In this document: positions 5,164 to 11,174 of the stretch, piece after piece
How positions within the stretch are numbered: position 1 is the first letter of the stretch
Layout of the letters: each line of letters starts with the position of its first letter
Assembly (NCBI GenBank): GCA_964417925.1
Contig: CAYQJV010000048.1
Span: 1-11,174, forward strand
Direction of reading: 5' to 3'
From: CAYQJV01 sp964417925
Lineage (GTDB): Bacteria > Hydrothermota > Tepidihabitantia > B3-TA06 > CAYQJV01
DNA: 11,174 nucleotides
The notes under the pieces: model-generated
The model's input: the letters and a program-made list of their open reading frames with translations, nothing else
What the model was told of the DNA's origin: nothing
Database searches by the model: none
Position numbers and translations under genes: made by a program

Positions 5164-5943
5164 TTACTCTTCCATTATTTCTATACCACCATTGATATAA
5201 AGCATATGCTTTACAGTAGGATATATATAAGAATCTGTTAATCTCCATGCATAGCTTATTTCTACTTTATTCTTTGCTCTTTTGTACAGAGCGATATTGT
5301 CTCCGGCGTTGGTTTTACTTAAGTAATAAAGACCGTCTATATCCTGTAATTCTTCATGGATCAAGTAAGATAAGTACCGAGGAAAAGTATATGAGATTCC
5401 TAAAATGTGTGAGAGATCCACTCCCAAGCAATGGAGGACAGTATGGTTTGTAAGGTTAAGTAAATTAATATCTTGTTTTACTGAAATCTGGAGCAGGTTA
5501 AATTTATTTACATCTTCTATGGGCATATGCATTATGGATTCTTTATCTTGAGCTGGGTAAAATTGTATTTTCGCTCGTGCAAACGTTTCCAGAAGTGCAA
5601 CCACTAGGTCTATGCTCAAGTATGATACTCCCAATTTATGATCTTTGTCCTTCTGTATATATACAGAAGGAAAGTTAAAGCGAGAGCTATCATCCGTGCT
5701 GAAGTGTAGGCTATTTACGCTGTGTTTAGCTTTCTGAATCCTGTATAAAATTGTCTTGTTGTTTATCACTTTGATACAGGGGAATTTACCACTCGACTTT
5801 AATTTATTTAAATTATCTATACCCTGTGAAACCACATATGGGAATTTTGCTTCTAATTCTTCTTTTTCTCTTTTTCCTAAGTCTTCATCTTTCTTAAGAT
5901 CTTTTTTGAAATTTTTTACTAATAGCTTCCTATCCAACTGCAC
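5164..5943 (-). CDS. RES-domain toxin (NAD+-degrading type), Res of a Res-Xre-like pair
   Basis: 259 residues if started at GTG 5943, which has GGGAG six bases upstream and follows the antitoxin stop by one base. A TTG at 5985 would add 14 residues but has a poorly placed ribosome site. After a charged N-terminal helical region, the RES domain begins at about residue 64 with ILYRIQKA. The family hallmarks appear in order: Arg68, Arg88 in SSRFNFP, Tyr108 in GVSYLS, Glu119 in ALLETFA, Ser209 in LYYLSKT and Asn216 in GDNIALY. RES toxins degrade NAD+ and halt growth (established for Pseudomonas and Mycobacterium members). It lies downstream of its antitoxin as in known Res-Xre operons, and probably serves plasmid maintenance or phage defence. 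The C-terminal 30 residues are not recognised. Confidence 0.8.
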   Translation of the reverse strand: MQLDRKLLVKNFKKDLKKDEDLGKREKEELEAKFPYVVSQGIDNLNKLKSSGKFPCIKVINNKTILYRIQKAKHSVNSLHFSTDDSSRFNFPSVYIQKDKDHKLGVSYLSIDLVVALLETFARAKIQFYPAQDKESIMHMPIEDVNKFNLLQISVKQDINLLNLTNHTVLHCLGVDLSHILGISYTFPRYLSYLIHEELQDIDGLYYLSKTNAGDNIALYKRAKNKVEISYAWRLTDSYIYPTVKHMLYINGGIEIMEE

Positions 5944-5944
5944 A

Positions 5945-6571
5945 TTACACTCCCATTTCGCCAAAACTTTTTGCTGCCCTTTCAACCTTTTTTATTTCAC
6001 CAGCACGTAATAAATCGATGGGTTTTTTACCACCTAGTCTAAGATTTTCAGAGATTAGAAACTCGATTTTAAAAGGAGTACTCAGATTCTTTTCATCTAA
6101 TATTTTCAAGATCTTATCCAAGCCTCTTACTATTGTACCTTCTGGTGTAAATTGAAATCTTGGATATACGTATTTGTTCCCCCTCTTTAATGCTATAATT
6201 TGATTATTGTGTATCTTTTTAATTACGGCTTGGCGAGTTATATGTAACATTTCACTTACCTGATCAGTATCTAAAAGAGGATGTATTTTATCCCAAAAGT
6301 CTTTCCAAGACGACTCTTTTCCATCTTCTCTTTTCATTGCTATATTGGTCAAAAAGGTGTCCAATGCTACTTGTACTTCTTCGCTTTCTAACTTTTGTTC
6401 TAACATTTCCAAGGTTTCTACGTTTTCTATGTGAGAGATTGCTTCATACACGTGGGATATTGCCTTAACTAATATTTTTTTTCTGAGTGTATCCTTGAAC
6501 TCCTCTCTTTTTTTCATATCCTCTAGATGTTGATAAAATGGATTCTTCTTTACTTTTTTATTTTTACCCAT
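5945..6571 (-). CDS. Antitoxin with HTH and Xre/MbcA/ParS-type toxin-binding domain
   Basis: 208 residues from ATG 6571, with AGGAGGT eight bases upstream. Residues 1-95 are helical and charged and not recognised. Residues about 99-140 form a helix-turn-helix of the excisionase-like type (LLDTDQVSEMLHITRQAVIK, then KRGNKYVYPRFQF). Residues about 165-205 match the DUF2384 toxin-binding domain, which characteristically reads LGGKKPIDLL, as in Xre/MbcA antitoxins of RES toxins. It should neutralise the downstream RES protein and repress its own promoter. The HTH differs from the usual Xre Cro/CI-like form and the N-terminal extension makes it longer than typical (about 150 residues), so this is a variant architecture. 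Confidence 0.8.
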   Translation of the reverse strand: MGKNKKVKKNPFYQHLEDMKKREEFKDTLRKKILVKAISHVYEAISHIENVETLEMLEQKLESEEVQVALDTFLTNIAMKREDGKESSWKDFWDKIHPLLDTDQVSEMLHITRQAVIKKIHNNQIIALKRGNKYVYPRFQFTPEGTIVRGLDKILKILDEKNLSTPFKIEFLISENLRLGGKKPIDLLRAGEIKKVERAAKSFGEMGV

Positions 6572-6658
6572 TGCTTTTTACCTCCTATGATAAGCTGAGC
6601 TATATAAGGGTTTAATTTTGTCATTATACTAATCCCTTTTTATCTGAATGGGTAATAT

Positions 6659-6687
6659 ATTATAAAGTTGTTTTAGTTGTTTGTCAA
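6659..6687 (-). promoter_or_regulatory. Promoter of the toxin-antitoxin operon (perfect consensus)
   Basis: On the minus strand TTGACA (6682-6687), a 17-bp spacer and TATAAT (6659-6664) are an exact sigma70 consensus. The start site should be near 6652, leaving a leader of about 80 nt. Such a strong promoter is expected to need repression by the antitoxin; no clear operator palindrome is visible inside it. Confidence 0.85.
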
Positions 6688-6740
6688 GTATTTTTTAAAC
6701 TTAATCAACCGATCACTTTATTCTATTTCTTATCCTCTTT

Positions 6741-6770
6741 TTTGCAAGATAATATACATTATCTTGCATT
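6741..6770. repeat. dif-like recombination site upstream of the xer-type gene
   Basis: TGCAAGATAA and TTATCTTGCA are perfect inverted arms around the six bases TATACA. This is the layout of bacterial dif/cer core sites: arms of about 11 bp, ending in ATAA and TTAT, around a 6-bp centre. It lies 312 bp upstream of a complete Xer-type recombinase. An exact copy of the right arm occurs 95 bp away at 6854-6863, within TTGCAAA-A-TTTGCAA (6859-6873), and may be an accessory site. It could instead be a repressor operator, because the weak promoter-like TATAAT at 6786-6791 follows it. Confidence 0.55.
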
Positions 6771-7079
6771 TTGCTAAAATAACTTTATAATATCTCCATG
6801 AATTTGGCTTCAATCAAGGCTTTTGAAAATGCAAAAATTTGTTTCTTTATAAGTTATCTTGCAAAATTTGCAACCCGAATTTTACCGGTACCCGGGTACC
6901 GGCTACTTCAAAAAGAGGTTACCCCCCATTACTGTGCAGGTTTTTACAAAAAAGACCCTCTTAAACGGCGTATACGCGAATTTTTGGAAGGAGGGATATA
7001 TTTATATACCCCCATGAGAGATCTCCCTTAAAATGGAGCTATATGGGGGTATGATTACACATTTTGAAGGGAGGATGTG
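6769..7079 (+). other. Upstream region of the recombinase gene, with palindromes
   Basis: This 311-bp stretch holds no convincing gene. It contains TATAAT at 6786-6791 without a good -35, the arm copy at 6854-6863, and the perfect 18-bp palindrome of CCGGTACCC with its complement (6885-6902). It also has the short palindrome GCGTATACGC and an inverted repeat just before the start codon (7006-7052). Any transcript to the recombinase would have a long structured leader. Confidence 0.5.
7006..7052 (+). repeat. Inverted repeat in the recombinase leader
   Basis: ATACCCCCAT (7006-7015) and ATGGGGGTAT (7043-7052) are perfect 10-bp arms around 27 bases that can form a weaker CTCC/GGAG inner stem. 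It ends 14 bp before the ribosome site GAAGGGAGG (7066-7074). It could affect translation or be a binding site. Confidence 0.5.
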
Positions 7080-7907
7080 ATGTTTAAATTAGATCTGGAT
7101 GGGTTTAAGGTACACCTTATTTCAAGAGGGGCGTCTCCCAATACCATAAAAGGTTACATGGGAGATCTTGGCCAATTTCAGGAATTTCTATCCAGAAAGC
7201 CCGACATACAGAGTTGGAAGGAAGCCGTTGAGAGGTGGTTAAGCAAGGGCCACCTTAAAAAGAGTACCAAAAAGAGGAAGTTTGCAGCTCTGAAGGCTTA
7301 TGCAAAGTGGAAGGAGATAGGAGAAATTTTGAGCATGGAAATGAAGTGGGGCAGAGAAGAAAATCTTCCGAAGGTATTGTCCAGCGACGAACTTAAAGAG
7401 TTCCTGAGGGAAACAAAAGTTTATGCATCTGAGAAGTCAGATTATTTTTTGGTTCCGGCTGTTTACTTGATGGCCTACTTGGGTCTCAGGATCAACGAGC
7501 TGTTAGACATTAGGGTAGGTGACGTTAACCCGAAAACAATGACCATAAGGTTGAGAGGTAAGGGAGAGAAGGATGCAGTCTTGCCCATACCCAGGGGATT
7601 AAAGAAGATTTTGAAGAACATTTTTTTAGTGTACAAGAATGCCCCAAAAGATATGCGATTGTTTCGCTATTCTTACCACACTCTATACAGGAGGATAAAG
7701 GAAATAGGGAGAAGGATAGGCAAGGAGATGGCTCCTCACACTTTAAGGCACACGACTGCTACGGAGATGCTGAAAAGGGGCATAAATCTGAGGGTGGTCC
7801 AGAAGGTCTTGAGGCATGCGAGCATTTCTACGACTCAGAAATATATACATTTGACAGTTGAAGATGTAAGGAAGGAGGTAGATAAGATTGGGTGGGGAGA
7901 AGATTAA
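7080..7907 (+). CDS. Xer-type tyrosine recombinase, catalytically complete
   Basis: 275 residues from ATG 7080. The GTG at 7077 is possible but sits only two bases from GAAGGGAGG. Residues about 1-85 are the SAM-like core-binding domain (SRGASPNTIKGYMGDLGQFQ). The catalytic domain follows with every expected residue: Arg137 (LGLRINE), Lys161 (RGKGEKDAV), His220 and Arg223 (PHTLRHTTA), His246 (VLRHASIS) and Tyr255 (TTQKYIHL). LRHAS replaces the more common LGHSS. Size and motif order fit single-protein Xer systems (XerA/XerH-like) better than phage integrases. With the dif-like site upstream, its likely job is resolving plasmid multimers. It is the second tyrosine recombinase in the window; the other (511-1320) is frameshifted. 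It converges on the restriction gene. Confidence 0.9.
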   Translation: MFKLDLDGFKVHLISRGASPNTIKGYMGDLGQFQEFLSRKPDIQSWKEAVERWLSKGHLKKSTKKRKFAALKAYAKWKEIGEILSMEMKWGREENLPKVLSSDELKEFLRETKVYASEKSDYFLVPAVYLMAYLGLRINELLDIRVGDVNPKTMTIRLRGKGEKDAVLPIPRGLKKILKNIFLVYKNAPKDMRLFRYSYHTLYRRIKEIGRRIGKEMAPHTLRHTTATEMLKRGINLRVVQKVLRHASISTTQKYIHLTVEDVRKEVDKIGWGED

Positions 7908-7945
7908 AGAAAAGTTTTTCTTTGCCTTTGCTATATTAGCCAAAG
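7906..7945. terminator. Weak bidirectional terminator between convergent genes
   Basis: Two small stems lie between the recombinase and restriction gene stops: AAAGAAAA/TTTTCTTT (7906-7923), and CTTTG-CTA with TAG-C-CAAAG (7926-7945, one bulge). Neither has a long GC stem, but the position between convergent genes suits a terminator. Confidence 0.3.
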
Positions 7946-7952
7946 AGGAAGG

Positions 7953-9107
7953 TTAAAGTTTATACTTTTTCCTAATTTTCCGTAATTTAGTGATGTGAAA
8001 TTCTTTTACATCCGTACTTTGTTTAAAATCTTCAGTCAGATTCTCTGTGTATTTTTCAATAAATTCTTTGAGGTCTGGAACAAATCTTAAGTAATATTTT
8101 AAGGAAGGTATTATCCCATTGGGTATTATTTCTATGTTATACCGGCGTTTTATTTTATGCACCAGATCAAAAATTTCTTCTTTTTCTTCCTCTTTGAAAT
8201 TAGGTTCTGCCGTAGTCAAAATATAATACCTTTTTACAGAAGTGTCTTTTACCTTTTTGAGAATGTCTAAGATCATTGTTTTATCTATGGGAATATTATG
8301 CTTTATTTCAACCACTTCAAAAGGTGTACCGTCAGAATTATACACCTCTATATCTCCAAATCCTTTATACCTGTCAGATGTAGTGTGGGTCTTTAAAGGT
8401 GCTAGGATTTTATTTTCATAAAGTTTTACATTTCGCATAAGAATTTGATAGATAGAGTATACTGCGATTACAGGTAACCTGGAAGCCATTTTTTCAGAGA
8501 AATGTTCTTTTAGCATATTGATTATTATGTCGATCGTCAAAGGAGAACCTTTTCCCCCATCTATTCGTTTAAAGTTAGAGATAATTTGCATTTCTTGCTT
8601 GTATTTTTTCAACAATAAGTACAATAAGGCCATTAGGTACTTTTGGGGATCTGCCTGGTTTTCCTCAATATCTTCTAAAATTGACAAAAAAGCATACTTT
8701 ACGTCTTTATTCCTTATTTTCCCTGGAAAATCTTTTGTAAATGGACGTGGTTGCTCAATTGATCTTGTCAACCATCCGCTTTCCTTGGGAGCAAATCTCG
8801 GAAAATGTTCTTTTAGCCATGGAGTTACCACATTAGTATCAAGACTTCGCCCTGCGTATCCTCCGTCAAATTCATCACGATGCAGTCTTACATCTTGGTT
8901 GGGGGATTCTATCTTTTTAAGAAGTGAAGTAACGACCACTGCAACTACGGATTTCTGTTTTTCTATATGCTGAACCAAGATTTCTAACCACTTACGTTGA
9001 ACATCGGAAAGATTGGTTAGGATAGTGTTATCCTTCTTCTTGTAGTATTCTAGCACTTTGTCATAAATGTTGTCCAGAATATTTCTGAACGTATCCCACT
9101 CTGTCAT
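7953..9107 (-). CDS. Type II restriction endonuclease, PD-(D/E)XK fold
   Basis: 384 residues from ATG 9107, with AGGAG eight bases upstream. The ATG overlaps the methyltransferase stop as ATGA, and a GTG at 9116 falls inside the ribosome site. The nuclease motif is GFGDIEV with Asp252, then fourteen residues later FEVVEIKHN with Glu267 and Lys269 (D-X14-E-X-K). The N-terminal half contains VVTSLLKKI, GGYAGRSLDTNVVTPWLKEH and ESGWLTRSIEQPRPF. I associate this block, by memory of similar layouts and not by a search, with SacI-like restriction enzymes. It should cut the site protected by the adjacent methyltransferase; the recognition sequence cannot be read from the protein. Coupled translation after the methylase fits the need for protection first. 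Confidence 0.8.
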   Translation of the reverse strand: MTEWDTFRNILDNIYDKVLEYYKKKDNTILTNLSDVQRKWLEILVQHIEKQKSVVAVVVTSLLKKIESPNQDVRLHRDEFDGGYAGRSLDTNVVTPWLKEHFPRFAPKESGWLTRSIEQPRPFTKDFPGKIRNKDVKYAFLSILEDIEENQADPQKYLMALLYLLLKKYKQEMQIISNFKRIDGGKGSPLTIDIIINMLKEHFSEKMASRLPVIAVYSIYQILMRNVKLYENKILAPLKTHTTSDRYKGFGDIEVYNSDGTPFEVVEIKHNIPIDKTMILDILKKVKDTSVKRYYILTTAEPNFKEEEKEEIFDLVHKIKRRYNIEIIPNGIIPSLKYYLRFVPDLKEFIEKYTENLTEDFKQSTDVKEFHITKLRKIRKKYKL

Positions 9108-10126
9108 AAGAGCCACTCCTGTATATATTCTCTTTTCACTTTAGCAATTCTTTCTTTTGCATATTCACAGTATTCAGGATTTATCTCTATTCCTATAAAG
9201 TGTCTTCCCATTTTTTTCGCTACAACTCCTGTCGTACCTGATCCCATGAATGGATCTAATACAATGTCTCCCTCTTTGGTCAGTAATTTAAGGAGTTCTT
9301 GGATTACATACTCAGGATAAACTGCAGGATGAATATTCCCTTTTATTGTTTCGACAGGTGATTCTATCACATCCTTTTTTATAGATTTTCCGTGTATCCT
9401 TATTATAGTAAAACCATCACGCTCTATATGTATTTTCCTACCCCCTTCTTGACCACCATAAGGCATAGCATGGACGCCTTTTATTTTCATCCTAAAACCT
9501 TGTATTTTCCCCTCTTTCACTTCTCTTATTACTTTCTCTAACTCCAATTTAGCTAAATTCTTCTGTTCTTGTGATAAACTCGACTTTTCAATAAGCTCAA
9601 AATATTTTTTGCCTACATTGTTACCGTTCCTGCTTCTCTTGGAACGGACAAAGTCAATATGGTTAAGAAAAGCTTCTTTGTTGAAAAAATACTCATTAGA
9701 TTTAACAAATATAAAAAAAGGCTCTGTAGAAGGTATCAGCTTTCTTTTATCTTGCTTAGGCACTGGATTTAACTTAACCCAAGTAACCTCATTAATAAGT
9801 TTAACTTTTGTTCTCTTAATTGCTTCAATTGCAAATCTATAAGGAACTAAAAGTAAGCTTCCGTTCTTGTATTTATCCCCGATGTTAAAAACAATACTTC
9901 CTGTACTTTTTACTGCTCTTACGCACTGTTCAAAAATAACCATAAGATTATCAATGTACTCTTCTACTGTTTTCTCGTTTCCAATTCCTATTCCACCATA
10001 ATCTCTCTGGTTATAATACGGTGGACTTGTTATAACTAAATCTATACTATTGTCAGGTATATTTTTTAATACCTCAGCAGCATCTCCACATATTATTCGG
10101 TCTACGTAATCTTTAATTTTGTCCAT
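9104..10126 (-). CDS. DNA methyltransferase of the R-M pair, beta-class, SPPY type
   Basis: 340 residues from ATG 10126, with GGGAG about ten bases upstream. The catalytic motif IV (TSPPYY, residues 33-38) comes before the AdoMet-binding motif I (DPFMGSGTTG, 291-300), followed by FIGIEINPEY. This order defines the beta class of amino-methyltransferases. SPPY rather than DPPY points to N4-cytosine methylation, though some SPPY enzymes methylate N6-adenine. The region 150-260 between the motifs should hold target recognition. It is followed by the endonuclease with a 4-bp ATGA overlap and preceded by the RHH gene at 62 bp, with no obvious promoter between. It is probably read from the par operon. 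Confidence 0.9.
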   Translation of the reverse strand: MDKIKDYVDRIICGDAAEVLKNIPDNSIDLVITSPPYYNQRDYGGIGIGNEKTVEEYIDNLMVIFEQCVRAVKSTGSIVFNIGDKYKNGSLLLVPYRFAIEAIKRTKVKLINEVTWVKLNPVPKQDKRKLIPSTEPFFIFVKSNEYFFNKEAFLNHIDFVRSKRSRNGNNVGKKYFELIEKSSLSQEQKNLAKLELEKVIREVKEGKIQGFRMKIKGVHAMPYGGQEGGRKIHIERDGFTIIRIHGKSIKKDVIESPVETIKGNIHPAVYPEYVIQELLKLLTKEGDIVLDPFMGSGTTGVVAKKMGRHFIGIEINPEYCEYAKERIAKVKREYIQEWLL

Positions 10127-10188
10127 TACGGTTATTCTCCCGGGTTCTTCGTCTATCTATTGCTTTTACCCATTGAAAAAATATTTTC

Positions 10189-10443
10189 TCACTCCTTTTC
10201 CTTATTTCTTGCAAATTCCCTTACCGCCTCCACCACGATCCTGGATATCGAGGGATATCCCCTTTCCGCCTTCAGCATCCACAACGTTTTAATTATATCC
10301 TCAGGAAGTGAAAGAGTCACCCTCTTGTGTTTCACCTTCTTTTCTTCAGAAGACTTGCCGGCAATTTCATCTATGTAGCTTGTTCTTCTTGGAGTTTTAA
10401 TTCTTTCCCCTATTTTCTTAATGTCATCTTTTTTTATACTCAT
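10189..10443 (-). CDS. Ribbon-helix-helix DNA-binding protein, ParA partner
   Basis: 84 residues from ATG 10443, with GGGAGG five bases upstream. The ATG overlaps the parA stop as ATGA. An earlier start inside parA (10518) is open but unlikely. After a basic, flexible N-terminal half, residues 38-79 form a CopG/ParG-like ribbon-helix-helix: strand KRVTLSLP, helix EDIIKTLWMLKAER, turn GYPS, helix ISRIVVEAVREFA. In type Ib partition systems a small RHH protein with a disordered N-terminus binds the centromere, stimulates ParA ATPase and represses the operon. The gene order and overlap here fit that role. The cognate site is not identified; the 22-bp repeats at 1671-1736 are a candidate. Confidence 0.85.
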   Translation of the reverse strand: MSIKKDDIKKIGERIKTPRRTSYIDEIAGKSSEEKKVKHKRVTLSLPEDIIKTLWMLKAERGYPSISRIVVEAVREFARNKEKE

Positions 10444-11174
10444 TTCATCCTCCCAATAATTTCTTCTACTATACTCCTGAATTGTTTTGCTACTTTGTGG
10501 CCCGGGACATGGGTCCAAATGGGTTTACCGAGGGCCACCGCTTCACGAACTTTTATGGAATGAGGTACCTCCCCTATTATGAGATCTCCATACTGCTCCT
10601 TTAAGCTCGTGGCTACCGTCTGCCCCATGGTGGTTCTTCCAAGCTGTCCCATTATGACTATACCCACTATTTCTGGTTTCGTGTTAGCGTATTCACCTAT
10701 CTTCTCTATGGTTTCCAGGAGATCCTGAAGTCCCAGGGATGCGTAAACGGAAAGGTCCATAGGTACCACGACATGAGATGCAGCAACGAGAGAATTGGCA
10801 GTAAATAAGCCAAGGCTCGGAGGCGTGTCAACTATCACATAATCGTAGCTCTTGCCGTGGAGATACTTTTTGAGCCGGAAAAAGTTTTCAAACCTGGTAT
10901 CTGTTTCGAAGCGTGAAAGCCTTATATCACTTCCGAGAAGATCCAACTGTGCAGTATCGTTCACAGTTACGGTGTGAGGTTCTATGTTTTTACCTTCGAA
11001 TAACTGGAAGGTGTGAGCGTTTTCTGGTACTTCGTTCTGAAAGGTGTAGGTCAAGTTTCCTTGAGGATCCATGTCTATTGCAAGCACTTTATACCCTGAC
11101 TCAGAGAGAGCAATTGCGAGGTGAAAAGCCAGGGTGGTTTTCCCAACTCCTCCTTTCTGATTAGTTATGGCAAG
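10440..11174 (-). CDS. parA: ParA plasmid partition ATPase (first few residues beyond the right edge)
   Basis: 244 residues are visible; the frame is open to the edge and lacks only the first few codons. It begins LAITNQKGGVGKTT, the deviant Walker A box with signature lysine (KGGVGKT). It continues with the A-prime motif IDMDPQGN at about 33-40 and the Walker B region VDTPPS at about 115-120, followed by a stretch typical of ParA/Soj (TANSLVAASHVVVP). There is no N-terminal HTH extension, so it is of the small Ib/Soj type, about 250 residues in full. ParA dimers bind nucleoid DNA non-specifically and, with their partner on the centromere, move plasmid copies apart. The RHH gene follows with an ATGA overlap. 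A GTG at 11087 is not the real start because it would remove the Walker A box. Confidence 0.95.
   Translation of the reverse strand, partial: LAITNQKGGVGKTTLAFHLAIALSESGYKVLAIDMDPQGNLTYTFQNEVPENAHTFQLFEGKNIEPHTVTVNDTAQLDLLGSDIRLSRFETDTRFENFFRLKKYLHGKSYDYVIVDTPPSLGLFTANSLVAASHVVVPMDLSVYASLGLQDLLETIEKIGEYANTKPEIVGIVIMGQLGRTTMGQTVATSLKEQYGDLIIGEVPHSIKVREAVALGKPIWTHVPGHKVAKQFRSIVEEIIGRMK

Noticed and set aside
5247..5453. Plus-strand frame opposite the RES toxin
   Set aside because: Antisense shadow of a gene with conserved RES residues.
6798..7031. 77-codon frame starting just after TATAAT
   Set aside because: It runs through the palindromes, lacks a ribosome site and has no recognisable pattern. 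A leaderless peptide cannot be wholly excluded, but the -35 box is poor.
8518..8973. 151-codon plus-strand frame
   Set aside because: Antisense shadow of the restriction endonuclease gene, which has clear motifs and a coupled start.

Overview
The window reads as most or all of the backbone of a small plasmid (or plasmid-like prophage) from a bacterium, probably a thermophile. That inference rests on Lys/Glu/Ile/Arg-rich proteins, heavy AGG/AGA codon use, textbook sigma70-type promoters and bacterial plasmid modules. No rRNA or tRNA gene or recognisable housekeeping gene is present, so I do not name a genus.

Layout, left to right. Positions 1-1320, minus strand: a tyrosine recombinase whose last catalytic residues (His, Tyr) lie in the -1 frame behind a run of nine A, followed without a gap by a TPR-repeat protein that runs off the left edge. 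Positions 1321-2498 have no convincing gene. They hold a dense series of near-perfect hairpins, each of different sequence, a roughly 350-nt imperfect inverted repeat, three degenerate 22-bp repeats with a GTGAA/TTCAC core, AT-rich repeats and four perfect 22-bp iterons. Positions 2499-3918, plus strand: a consensus promoter, a small excisionase-type HTH protein that may be made from a leaderless mRNA, and an overlapping replication initiator. Positions 3915-5128: a separately promoted gene for a proteasome-beta-like Ntn hydrolase. Positions 5164-6687, minus strand: a RES-type toxin and its antitoxin under a perfect consensus promoter. Positions 6741-7907, plus strand: a dif-like site and a complete Xer-type recombinase. 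Positions 7953-11174, minus strand: parA, a ribbon-helix-helix partner, a beta-class (SPPY) DNA methyltransferase and a PD-(D/E)XK restriction endonuclease. The par pair and the R-M pair are each joined by an ATGA overlap.

Together the genes supply replication (iterons plus initiator), segregation (ParA plus RHH), multimer resolution (Xer plus dif-like site) and two addiction/defence modules (R-M, RES toxin-antitoxin). The least explained parts are the hairpin-rich region beside the frameshifted recombinase and the Ntn hydrolase. If the two ends of the window are joined, the ParA frame continues sensibly, so the window may be a whole circular replicon cut at an arbitrary point.
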